Assembly (NCBI GenBank): GCA_028288305.1
Contig: JAQBOA010000075.1
Location: 59,081 to 123,080 of the forward strand
Direction: 5' to 3'
Length of the DNA: 64,000 nucleotides
Source: Mucilaginibacter sp.
GTDB lineage: Bacteria; Bacteroidota; Bacteroidia; Sphingobacteriales; Sphingobacteriaceae
In this document: in pieces, positions 16,880 to 24,955 of the stretch
How positions within the stretch are numbered: the stretch's first letter is position 1
Layout: each line of letters begins with the position of its first letter
The notes under the pieces: generated by a model
Database searches by the model: none
Told to the model about the DNA's origin: nothing
Seen by the model: the letters and a program-made list of their open reading frames with translations, nothing else
Made by a program: the position numbers and the translations under genes

Positions 16880-18354
16880 GCTCTTGGTTCTAATATCTTG
16901 ATTTTATAAATATTATAGCTGTACATACACCTGTCTAAATAATAATTCTTCTTAATCAGCGTATCAATGAAAATGCGCATATCCTGGTCTACAAAATGTT
17001 GATATTCTGAGAACAAGGGAATTAGTATCATTCCCGGATTATTCATCCGGATGTCGTGAAAAAATCGCTTTTTAGCAATTGGAGTTTGTGTTACATTAAA
17101 ATAAACAGTCGGAGATACCCTTTCCGAGTACACCTGAACCTGTGCGCCATAACCCGCAACCAGTACTTTCTCTTGCACAGGCGTATTTGATTTTACCCAC
17201 CATCCAAGTTTTTTACAAGAACCCTCATCCGGTTTTATGAATGGAGCCAGGCAATATTTGTCTTGGCTGTCAGGTATCCTTCCCAATAGTTTTTTTAAAT
17301 TATCAAACGGTTGCAATAATTTGGGGAAAAAGATGATCCATATAATCACCATAACTAATTTTATAGGCAGCTTATACGGGCTCATTAAATGGTTTACTGC
17401 AAAAGCGCTCATCAGCGATAGTGCGGGCAGAAGTTCTTTTAGGTGCACGCGGTCATAAATCCCTATAACGTTAATACCTGCAAATGCAAAAATGAGCCAT
17501 AAAACAAACAGATCAACTTTTCTTTTTATAAAAAGATAAGCCAGTACCAGAGGGTAAAACAATATTATTGGGGAATATAAAAACTTATCCGATAAATTTT
17601 CCAGACGCCAGGCAAGTGTATGATCAGTGGCGCTACCGGGGCCGAAATTATCTGCAAACATATAAGTGAACAAATTGTGAACATCAATTCTCGCAAAAAT
17701 CCCAATCATGACCAGCAAAAAGATACCTGATAATACCCCCGCAAGAAACGTGAAAGCATTGGTTTTGCTTTTACTTAGAGATGCAATAAACAGCGTTACA
17801 ATACAAAAAAACGCGCTTAAGCGGAATCCCAGAGCTATCCCGCCTATGAAACCACTAAGAAAGGAATCTTTACTGTTTTGTGCAGTAATACTCCAATAAA
17901 ACGCTACAATAATGAACGTTACCTCATAAGTCTCAGTGAATGAAACATATTCACCACCGGTAGCGTGCCAAAGTAAAGAAAGGCCATAAAATGAAATAGC
18001 CAGGATACCTGCCTGCTTGCCTGCCAGGTGTTTAGCTATTTTATAAACATAATATATCCCGACCGATTGGCACATGGTACCTAATATTCTCGGAAACCAG
18101 TAATTAACCCCAAAGAGCATGTCTGATAAACCAAAAATTGCAAAAACTAACGGTGATTTATTGTCAATTCCACCTGAATAAGAAATAAGACCGTGCCGGA
18201 ACCAGTTACGTCCTATGTAATGCCACATGGCTTCATCAAACGACAAAACAAATCCACTTGTGAGCAAGGTGACAAATAGCTGAAATAGCGATAATAAAAT
18301 AATAATCTGGAGAGGACCTGGTTGCCAGCGGATAATTGTTTGCTTTAGGGTCAT
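16855..18354 (-). CDS. GT-C (PMT/ArnT-like) membrane glycosyltransferase
   Basis: 499 residues, about ten transmembrane helices in the first 340 and a soluble periplasmic C-terminal domain. The first loop after helix 1 has FDEAMWHYIGRNW, the conserved acidic site of polyprenyl-phosphate-sugar transferases (PMT/ArnT/family 39-like), and NKSPLVFAIFGL follows. Such enzymes take a sugar from a lipid carrier outside the inner membrane. The final dozen residues (EPRAKNQEPRY) come from an inverted repeat and are probably not original. It is the last gene of the minus-strand operon that starts at 20954. The acceptor could be the glycan made by this locus. Confidence 0.78.
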   Translation of the reverse strand: MTLKQTIIRWQPGPLQIIILLSLFQLFVTLLTSGFVLSFDEAMWHYIGRNWFRHGLISYSGGIDNKSPLVFAIFGLSDMLFGVNYWFPRILGTMCQSVGIYYVYKIAKHLAGKQAGILAISFYGLSLLWHATGGEYVSFTETYEVTFIIVAFYWSITAQNSKDSFLSGFIGGIALGFRLSAFFCIVTLFIASLSKSKTNAFTFLAGVLSGIFLLVMIGIFARIDVHNLFTYMFADNFGPGSATDHTLAWRLENLSDKFLYSPIILFYPLVLAYLFIKRKVDLFVLWLIFAFAGINVIGIYDRVHLKELLPALSLMSAFAVNHLMSPYKLPIKLVMVIIWIIFFPKLLQPFDNLKKLLGRIPDSQDKYCLAPFIKPDEGSCKKLGWWVKSNTPVQEKVLVAGYGAQVQVYSERVSPTVYFNVTQTPIAKKRFFHDIRMNNPGMILIPLFSEYQHFVDQDMRIFIDTLIKKNYYLDRCMYSYNIYKIKILEPRAKNQEPRY

Positions 18355-18376
18355 ACCAGGGTGGAGAAGTTGGGTG

Positions 18377-19423
18377 TCAATTGGGTTTCATTCGCGGGGG
18401 TAAATTTAAGGAACATACACATTTTACACAAGTCGCATTGGTGCTCATATCCAGTGTTTTTCTGAAGTTAAACGCTGCATCACTATTTAATATGGTTACC
18501 AATGATGAATCCCTGATATTTCCTATCACATCATGAAAAAAACAGGGGCGTACACTACCATCCGCCTCAATTACTGTTGATACCCAGGGCGCATTGCATT
18601 TTTTAAATGGGAATGGATTTAGGTTGTAAAATGCAGCATAATATTGATATATCTGCTTGATTTTTTCAGGTGATTCCGCAATAAATCCAGAATTGAAATA
18701 TTCATTTTTGCTGATTATTCTATTGATTACTTCAAGTAATTCAGGCAGCTCCCTTTCCGACAATAATATTTCATGCTGCTTTGGTTCTTCCCAGGCCATC
18801 TGGCGGTTAAAAGCATGGCTGCTTACATCAGCCGGCAAAAAACTTACCTGGCCAATTCCCATTGTTTTTGCTTCAGTAATAATGTTTTCCCAATTCCTGA
18901 AATTAAGGCGGTGTATTACCGTACGGGCAGTTATCTTATAGTTAGGATTTAGGGATTTGATATATTGTACACCCTCCTTTAACTTGTCGAATGCTCCAGG
19001 TATGTTTCTTATAGCATCATGCAATGGTCCATCCCCATCTAATGAAACAACGATTTCATCAACCCATTTTATCAGTTGTTCTGCATTTTTTTTAATGGTT
19101 AGCCCGGTTGTAAGCAGGGAAATTTTAATTTTTTGTGTTTTTAAGATCGCACACAACTTAAAAAAATTTGCATTAAGCAAAGCCTCTCCTCCGGACATTG
19201 CCACATGCTGGGTTCCGAATTTTTTTAAGGATAAAAGTAATCCGCTTACATCTTGTTCTGTTAGTTGCTTCAGATTTTTATTATCTTTCCATATATCACA
19301 CATAACACAACGGCAATTGCATGCGCTGTGCGGCATTAATATTACAATAGGCAGCGCAGTGATGTTGTGTGTTTGCAACGTTCTGTACCGCTGGTATGTA
19401 TGATATAAAGCGTTTACTGACAT
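18377..19423 (-). CDS. Radical SAM enzyme with SPASM-like C-terminus
   Basis: 348 residues. Cys35, Cys39 and Cys42 form the CX3CX2C cluster motif within SACNCRCVMCDIW. MSGGEALL near 76 (GGE motif) contacts the methionine part of SAM, and VVSLDGDG lies near 125. The end has CNAPWVSTVIEADGSVRPC and CVKCVC, a SPASM/twitch-type set of cysteines for an auxiliary cluster. SPASM enzymes modify peptides, proteins or sugars, for example in MoaA/PqqE-like reactions. There is no small peptide substrate gene next to it, so a non-peptide substrate is plausible. It lies 28 bases after the second B12 radical SAM gene and 22 before the GT-C gene. Confidence 0.83.
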   Translation of the reverse strand: MSVNALYHTYQRYRTLQTHNITALPIVILMPHSACNCRCVMCDIWKDNKNLKQLTEQDVSGLLLSLKKFGTQHVAMSGGEALLNANFFKLCAILKTQKIKISLLTTGLTIKKNAEQLIKWVDEIVVSLDGDGPLHDAIRNIPGAFDKLKEGVQYIKSLNPNYKITARTVIHRLNFRNWENIITEAKTMGIGQVSFLPADVSSHAFNRQMAWEEPKQHEILLSERELPELLEVINRIISKNEYFNSGFIAESPEKIKQIYQYYAAFYNLNPFPFKKCNAPWVSTVIEADGSVRPCFFHDVIGNIRDSSLVTILNSDAAFNFRKTLDMSTNATCVKCVCSLNLPPRMKPN

Positions 19424-19451
19424 AGATTTTTAACTAAAAAGCAAAGGAAAA

Positions 19452-20954
19452 TCAAAACCCTTGTATTTCCGGTTGCCGGTATTTCCATACTTTTTGAAGC
19501 AGCTTTATTTCGTAAGGATATTTATAAAGATTTACTTTGTAACGTATGCCTGCCACCATCTGTATCGCTTTCCGTTTTAACATACTAAGGCGTATATCTG
19601 TAACAGTGGGATAAACCCCATTCAGCACTGTTTCAAAGTCCCGTATCTTGTCTATCATTTCAGGTGTTAACCATGGGGTAAGCGGGTTTTTCCGTAAATC
19701 GAAATTTTCCCAAGCCGGGCTTATCCAGTCTTCCAATACCTGGGGGTACTTAAAGCCTGCGGCTTGCACCTGCTTAAATAATGTTGAGCCTTCAGTCGGA
19801 ACCGGACTATAAGTGTATAATACAATTTCAGTACGGGGATTTACCTGTTTAACCTTTTTTATGAAATCTATTTCAAAATCTATCTGTGCCTCTACCTGCT
19901 CAGGCGTGGGGGCCGGTGTGCCCAATACAAACGAATATTCAGGAATAATATCGAATTTCTTTAAACGCTCTGCAAACCTTATAATCTGGTCGCCGGTTTG
20001 TGTGCCGCCTTTGTCTAATTGTTCAAGTATAAGATTATTGCCGCTTTCGGCGCCAAAGAAAATGATTCTGCATCCTGCTTCGCTTATTAATGCCAATGAT
20101 GCATCACTAAACTTATCCATGGTATCAATACGGGCCATTCCCCACCACGACATTTTTTCGGGCTTTATCAGTTTTGCAAACTCCACCGTTCTCTTTTCCG
20201 AAACAAAGAAGTTATTATCATGAAACTCAATGGCGTCAGCTCCCCACTTGTCTTTTATATATTTTATATCCTTATAAACATGTTGAGCTGATTTGGCTTT
20301 CCATCTTGCTTCAAATATAGGCACCACAGCACAAAATGAACAGGTAAAAGGGCAGCCAATACTGGAATGATAGGCCAATGTTCTTTCGCCTAAATAGGTT
20401 TTGCCCAGATATTTTTTGATGTTATAAATTTCATTGAGCTTATCATAAGGTAAAGGCGGTAAAGGGTCCTGCTCCATCAGGTCTTCCTTCGCAGTTTTAA
20501 CTATCTGATCTCCGGCCTTGTAAATAATGTTTCTTATAAACTCAAATGGTTTATTGTATTCCAGGGCATCTATCAACAGCGGAAAAGCATGATCGCCGGG
20601 GCCATTAATTACAAAATCAACATATCCCGAATCCAGGATAACTTTTGGCTGTGTTGAGGGGAAATAGCCACCCCATATCATTTGGGTATGTGGGAACTTT
20701 TCTTTTATAGCTTTTGCAAAAGGTATGGATTGCTTTAATTGTGGCCCGGGCATTACAGTAAAACCCAGGTATTTATATTCGCCGGTACTTAAAAACGATT
20801 CCATTGTTTTAAGTGGTTCGGGGTCGCGGTTACCATCAACAATAACCCATTCGTACTTGCCTTCCACTGATGCAGCAATACTTAAAATAGAATTTGGAAT
20901 ACGGTATTTCCCGTTAGCGCTTTTAGGATTGAATAATAAAATCTTATTCTTCAT
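19452..20954 (-). CDS. B12-binding-type radical SAM enzyme
   Basis: 500 residues. The N-terminal 150 residues resemble a cobalamin-binding Rossmann fold (WVIVDGNRDPEP, then IWGGYFPSTQPKVIL and DFVINGPGDHAFPLL), again without the classic DxHxxG. The radical SAM core has Cys201, Cys205 and Cys208 in IGCPFTCSFCAV, and IIFFGAESGNNLIL near 285. It resembles hopanoid and lipid-modifying B12 radical SAM proteins more than tRNA modifiers. First gene of a minus-strand operon with the SPASM-type enzyme and the GT-C transferase, under an ECF-like promoter with a leader of about 155 bases. The substrate is unknown. Confidence 0.83.
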   Translation of the reverse strand: MKNKILLFNPKSANGKYRIPNSILSIAASVEGKYEWVIVDGNRDPEPLKTMESFLSTGEYKYLGFTVMPGPQLKQSIPFAKAIKEKFPHTQMIWGGYFPSTQPKVILDSGYVDFVINGPGDHAFPLLIDALEYNKPFEFIRNIIYKAGDQIVKTAKEDLMEQDPLPPLPYDKLNEIYNIKKYLGKTYLGERTLAYHSSIGCPFTCSFCAVVPIFEARWKAKSAQHVYKDIKYIKDKWGADAIEFHDNNFFVSEKRTVEFAKLIKPEKMSWWGMARIDTMDKFSDASLALISEAGCRIIFFGAESGNNLILEQLDKGGTQTGDQIIRFAERLKKFDIIPEYSFVLGTPAPTPEQVEAQIDFEIDFIKKVKQVNPRTEIVLYTYSPVPTEGSTLFKQVQAAGFKYPQVLEDWISPAWENFDLRKNPLTPWLTPEMIDKIRDFETVLNGVYPTVTDIRLSMLKRKAIQMVAGIRYKVNLYKYPYEIKLLQKVWKYRQPEIQGF

Positions 20955-21117
20955 ATAGATATAAAATACTGCTCATTATCAGATAATTTCCCGTAATACC
21001 GATGAGTAAAACCCATCGGTATGGCAACAGCCTTTACGGGAACAACAACCACAATAAACCATTACAAACAATAGGGATAAATCAATTTTAATCGAAATGA
21101 ATTGTTTACAAAAACAA

Positions 21118-21144
21118 TACGCTTTAAGTAATTAATGGGTTGCC
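21118..21144 (-). promoter_or_regulatory. ECF-like promoter of the second B12 radical SAM operon
   Basis: On the minus strand GGCAACC (21144-21138), 16 bases, CGTA (21121-21118). Full consensus match. It is divergent from the site at 21195-21221, and both lie in the 300-base gap between 20954 and 21255. Confidence 0.72.
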
Positions 21145-21152
21145 TGCCAATA

Positions 21153-21190
21153 GAAATAAAACTTAATTCCTGTGGAAATAAAACTTAATT
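21153..21190. repeat. Direct repeat between two divergent ECF-like promoters
   Basis: GAAATAAAACTTAATT occurs twice, at 21153-21168 and 21175-21190, 22 bases apart from start to start, close to two turns of the helix. The second copy ends four bases before the -35 part of the plus-strand promoter. The layout would suit a dimeric regulator, but that is only a guess. Confidence 0.6.
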
Positions 21191-21194
21191 AAAG

Positions 21195-21221
21195 AGCAAC
21201 CTTTTTTGGAGTTAACACGTA
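21195..21221 (+). promoter_or_regulatory. ECF-like promoter of the methyltransferase-amidohydrolase pair
   Basis: AGCAACC at 21195-21201, 16 bases, CGTA at 21218-21221, 33 bases before the ATG at 21255. Only the first base of the -35 block differs from the other sites. Confidence 0.7.
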
Positions 21222-21254
21222 TTCAATTAAAATAACTATCCGATTCTTTTTAAA

Positions 21255-22004
21255 ATGGATATTTCGAGTAATACCCTAAAAAAATATATTCATAAACGTT
21301 TATTCCCTTCTACTATAAAAGAAAAAGGTGTTGTAGAAGCCTATGATTTATGGGCAGAAAACTATGATTTGCAACCAGGCAACCTGATGCTGGATTTAGA
21401 CGAGATAGTATTTTGCAAACTGCTTGAAAATGTTGATATAACCAATAAGCATGTGGCTGATATTGGCTGCGGTACGGGCAGGCACTGGCCGGTTATTTCA
21501 AAACAAAATCCGGCGAGCTTAACCGGTTTTGATGTTTCTCCGGGGATGCTTAATAAACTAAAGGAAAAATTTCCTTCAGCACATACAAATGTAATAACAG
21601 ATAATAGTTTCTCAGCTATTGATGATGCTTCTTATGATGTCATTATATCAACACTTACTATCGCCCATATCGAAAATATTGAAGAAGCAATGCAATCCTG
21701 GTGCAGGATATTAAAAGATAAGGGGGATATAATTATAACCGATTTTCATCCTGATGCCCTGGCCTCGGGTGGTAGAAGAACCTTTAAGCACAAAAACGCA
21801 CAAATTGCGGTTGAAAACTTTGTTCACGCTACAAATACCATTAAAGAATTATTATTAAAGAATAATATAGTCGTAGTTCATGAAGATGAAAAGCAGATTG
21901 ACGAATCGGTAAAGAGTTATTACCAAAAGCAAAATGCCTTGCATGTTTATGAAAAGTTTAAGGGTTTTCGTATGATCTACGGAATTCATTTCAAAAAATT
22001 GTAA
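21255..22004 (+). CDS. Class I SAM-dependent methyltransferase
   Basis: 249 residues. The SAM-binding motif I VADIGCGTGRHWP lies at about 67-79, the acidic end of strand 2 is in LTGFDVSPGM, and motif IV is VIISTLTIAHIENIEE near 137. A short N-terminal extension (EAYDLWAENYD) is typical of UbiE/BioC-like small-molecule methyltransferases. Its stop overlaps the next ATG by one base (TAATG), so it is coupled to the amidohydrolase. With its own ECF-like promoter it belongs to the same regulon as the radical SAM genes. The substrate is unknown. Confidence 0.82.
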   Translation: MDISSNTLKKYIHKRLFPSTIKEKGVVEAYDLWAENYDLQPGNLMLDLDEIVFCKLLENVDITNKHVADIGCGTGRHWPVISKQNPASLTGFDVSPGMLNKLKEKFPSAHTNVITDNSFSAIDDASYDVIISTLTIAHIENIEEAMQSWCRILKDKGDIIITDFHPDALASGGRRTFKHKNAQIAVENFVHATNTIKELLLKNNIVVVHEDEKQIDESVKSYYQKQNALHVYEKFKGFRMIYGIHFKKL

Positions 22005-23158
22005 TGATCCTGAATAATGTAAAAATGATCGGCAATAATGAGCCTGTTAATGTCCGGATTAAAGGTCAGCAGATCATGGAAATATCGTCCTCGCCAATTA
22101 ACCATAAATCGGAAGTTTTACCTATAACTTTTGATAAGGCAATTATTTTTCCCGGACTTATCAACTCTCATGATCACCTGGATTTTAATTTATTCCCTCA
22201 GTTAGGGAATGAAATTTACAGCAATTATACCGAATGGGGTGAATATATCCATAAAAGCTATAAAGAAGAAATAGACCAGGTGTTACAAATTCCATCGCCA
22301 TTGCGTTCTCGCTGGGGAGTATTTAAAAATCTGCTTTGCGGTATAACTACGGTAGTAAACCACGGGGAACCATCAGGCATGAACGATGATTTAATAACCG
22401 TTTTTGAAAAGTCGCAAAGTTTACATTCATTACAACTGGAAAAAAACTGGAAATTAAAATTAAATAATCCGCTAAAAATAAATCTGCCGGCTGTGATTCA
22501 TGTCGGGGAGGGCGACGATTGGTTATCATTCCAGGAAATTGATGAATTAATTTATTGGAATTTTTTGAAAAAGAAATTAATTGGGGTCCATGCGGTAGCA
22601 ATGTCCGAGAAGCAGGCAAAAAACTTCAAAGCCATAGTATGGTGCCCTCAATCCAATTATTTTTTATTGAATAAAACAGCCCAGGTACATCTTTTGAAGA
22701 AGCACACCAGCATATTATTTGGAACTGATTCAACTTTAACCAGTTCCTGGGATATTTGGGAACATTTACGTTTGGCCCGAAAAGACCATTTACTCAGTGA
22801 TAATTCATTATATAATTCGCTAACATCAGGCCCTGCAAGTTGCTGGAATTTAAATTGCGGAGAAATTGCACCCGGTAAAGATGCCGATTTGGTTGTTGTT
22901 GAAACAAGCACCGCAAAAACAGGCTTTGATGACTTTTTTGAAACTGTACCGGCTAATATACTGCTGGTTGCACATAAAGGCAATGTCCGGTTGTTTGATG
23001 AAAGCTTATTGCCTCAGTTAAATGCAATTGATTTAAGCTGTTTTAGTAAAATATATGTAAACGGTAACTGTAAGTATGTACAAGGCGATTTACCCGCTTT
23101 AATGGATGATATAAAGAAATATCACTCATCGGCAGTTTTTCCGGTAAGTGTTAATTAA
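22004..23158 (+). CDS. Amidohydrolase-superfamily metal-dependent hydrolase
   Basis: 384 residues with the composite small domain plus TIM barrel of the superfamily. The metal ligands are visible: His56 and His58 in NSHDHLDF, His166 in VIHVGEGD, His196 in GVHAVAMS and Asp242 in FGTDSTLT. The end, PGKDADLVVVETS, is the usual return strand of the small domain. Relatives deaminate nucleobases or hydrolyse cyclic amides (TrzN/AtzB/SsnA-like). In this setting the substrate may be a modified sugar or base, which is inference. It is coupled to the methyltransferase upstream. Confidence 0.8.
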   Translation: MILNNVKMIGNNEPVNVRIKGQQIMEISSSPINHKSEVLPITFDKAIIFPGLINSHDHLDFNLFPQLGNEIYSNYTEWGEYIHKSYKEEIDQVLQIPSPLRSRWGVFKNLLCGITTVVNHGEPSGMNDDLITVFEKSQSLHSLQLEKNWKLKLNNPLKINLPAVIHVGEGDDWLSFQEIDELIYWNFLKKKLIGVHAVAMSEKQAKNFKAIVWCPQSNYFLLNKTAQVHLLKKHTSILFGTDSTLTSSWDIWEHLRLARKDHLLSDNSLYNSLTSGPASCWNLNCGEIAPGKDADLVVVETSTAKTGFDDFFETVPANILLVAHKGNVRLFDESLLPQLNAIDLSCFSKIYVNGNCKYVQGDLPALMDDIKKYHSSAVFPVSVN

Positions 23159-23208
23159 TGATATATCATTGCGTTCGCCAGTAGGGCCGTACTCTTTTCA
23201 GTACAAAA

Positions 23209-24147
23209 TTACACTAAAGGATATACCAAGCCTTTTCTTTTTTGATATAGGTAAAGTAAATAATGAATATGGAACAAATGCTTTGTTGAGCTTTTCAATA
23301 TGCATTCATTACTTACTTCTCCCCAAAGCAACATGTGGCTCCCTAAATTTATTGTTTTAAGTATGCTGATCTCTTTGTAGCTATCTATCCATTCCGGCAA
23401 ATAGAAGCCAAAGTTTTTGCTGCTTATTACTTTAAAAGGCAGCAGTTCTACTGATGGTGGGCCTGCACTATGATGTGATCCTAATTTGTATATAATATCC
23501 TTATATTCAAAAGAACATTCAGAAACCACCACTCTTTTTGTTTCAATAATTTTTGAAAGCGCGGTATTTGTATGCCTTAATCCAAACACATACCTATTGT
23601 CCTCCCCAATATCGCCTAACAAATCCATAGGGAAAATATTGTAATAATCACCTTGTTTAAACGATATTATCCTTACCCTCCTTGGATAACTATAAGCCGA
23701 AGCGAAAGATTTTAACTTGGCATATGATAATTTAGGCTTTTTGTAAAACTTAAAATATAGTAAGTAGGCTTTAATAAAGTTTATATGGAATATGTTGCTT
23801 TTCCTCAATTTTAACAGCACCAATTCCCCATCTTTTTCTGTAATTCTTTTAAAAAAATCTAATGTCAAATCAGCAACGGTATTTCTTTTAATATCTCCGT
23901 CCCCGTTGGTGAAATACATTTTGTAATCGCCGCTCTTGTCAATTGGTGATTTATCTTTTCCATTTTTTATCCAAATACCAAAAACAATAGGTTCAAGGCA
24001 AAGCAAATAGTGATTTTGAGAGATATCAACTACGCTTTTATCTGTTTTAAGATATACTTTTTCTTTTATTTCATCATTGATGGTTATTGTTGCATACTCT
24101 TTGATTTCGGTATCTCCAAATAATATTTTTCTGAATATACTTTTCAT
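23209..24147 (-). CDS. Possible flavin-reductase-like split-barrel protein
   Basis: 312 residues with no signal peptide or membrane helix. The middle, YYNIFPMDLLGDIGEDNRYV followed by FGLRHTNTA, and the later NLGSHMLLWGEVSNE resemble the FMN-binding split barrel of flavin reductase-like proteins. The end HIHYLLYLYQKRKG also recalls that group. The N-terminal 130 residues are not recognised. If correct, it would supply or use reduced flavin. The ATG overlaps the stop of the upstream methyltransferase gene by four bases, so the two are coupled. The family call is tentative. Confidence 0.45.
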   Translation of the reverse strand: MKSIFRKILFGDTEIKEYATITINDEIKEKVYLKTDKSVVDISQNHYLLCLEPIVFGIWIKNGKDKSPIDKSGDYKMYFTNGDGDIKRNTVADLTLDFFKRITEKDGELVLLKLRKSNIFHINFIKAYLLYFKFYKKPKLSYAKLKSFASAYSYPRRVRIISFKQGDYYNIFPMDLLGDIGEDNRYVFGLRHTNTALSKIIETKRVVVSECSFEYKDIIYKLGSHHSAGPPSVELLPFKVISSKNFGFYLPEWIDSYKEISILKTINLGSHMLLWGEVSNECILKSSTKHLFHIHYLLYLYQKRKGLVYPLV

Positions 24148-24848
24148 TTTCTTATTAAGTGAAACAAAGTGAATTGAAATAAAGCTTCCTGGCTGCGCAT
24201 ATCAAAGTACACTGCCGACGCGTTTTTAATCTTTTTCGGCGAATAAACATAAACTGTTTGCTCATGCTCTTTGTATTTTATATTCATCACAACAGATTTG
24301 GGTGAAACCAAAGACCTGACAAATTCACGAAGCTTCCCTCGCCAGTTTTTTTTATATTTATCGTTCAGCATAAGGGCTATAAAGTGTCCGCCAGGCTTAA
24401 TAATCTGTGCCAGGTTGTTAAATAATAGTTCAATATCATCAATGCAATTGATCACCGCGAAATTAGAAAGTATGGCATCCGCTTTTATAGCAAAAGGAGG
24501 ATCAATATGCCAATTGGTAAAATCAACTTTATCATTTTCTAAAAAGGTGATATTGTTATTTTTATGCTCGTCAATAGCTTTTTGCCTCATCTGTTTTGAT
24601 GGTTCACAGAAAATAATTTTGTATTGGTTATCTAAAAGCCAATTAAGATCGCGCCCCGTGCCTCCTCCAAAATCAAGTACCCGTCCGGCTTTAACAGTGC
24701 TGATAAATTTTTCTTTAACCCTTTTTCTAACAACTTCATTTGAACTTTCCTGGTCTAAAATGGCATCATAATTAGCTGCTATTTCGTTGTAAAATGCAAT
24801 ATTTTTTTTATTGGTTGATGATATTTCTTTGGTGGGGGTCCAAGCCAT
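24144..24848 (-). CDS. Class I SAM-dependent methyltransferase
   Basis: 234 residues from the ATG at 24848 (MAWTPTKEISS). Motif I is VLDFGGGTGRDLNWLL, followed by the acidic CEPSKQMRQKA and the motif IV region ILSNFAVINCIDDIE. The frame stays open to 24914, but that extension is Cys/Phe/Ile-rich and unlike the family, so the internal start is preferred. Layout matches the methyltransferase at 14040 (both have SNFA in motif IV), so the two may act on related substrates. It is coupled to the flavin-reductase-like gene. No ECF-like site was found upstream. Confidence 0.78.
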   Translation of the reverse strand: MAWTPTKEISSTNKKNIAFYNEIAANYDAILDQESSNEVVRKRVKEKFISTVKAGRVLDFGGGTGRDLNWLLDNQYKIIFCEPSKQMRQKAIDEHKNNNITFLENDKVDFTNWHIDPPFAIKADAILSNFAVINCIDDIELLFNNLAQIIKPGGHFIALMLNDKYKKNWRGKLREFVRSLVSPKSVVMNIKYKEHEQTVYVYSPKKIKNASAVYFDMRSQEALFQFTLFHLIRK

Positions 24849-24955
24849 AAATTGCTTTTTTAAGATAATAAAAATACAAAAATCTAATCGGTTTTTGACA
24901 CATTTATACAGCATTATATCCGTATTAAGCCCGAAATATTGTAATTTGGTTGACT

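Noticed and set aside
16707..16901. Small plus-strand open frame after the inverted repeat
   Set aside because: Most of it is repeat sequence, and it would be antisense to the end of the GT-C gene.
18318..18330. GGCAACC on the minus strand inside the GT-C transferase gene start
   Set aside because: It is coding sequence and no -10-like box follows.
19451..19477. GGCAACC on the minus strand upstream of the SPASM-type radical SAM gene
   Set aside because: The position of the -10 box reads TGAT, and the sequence is the end of the upstream coding region; the operon is already served by 21144-21118.
24928..24954. AGTCAACC on the minus strand before the methyltransferase at 24848
   Set aside because: The box lacks the GC pair of the consensus and no CGTA-like sequence follows at the fixed spacing.
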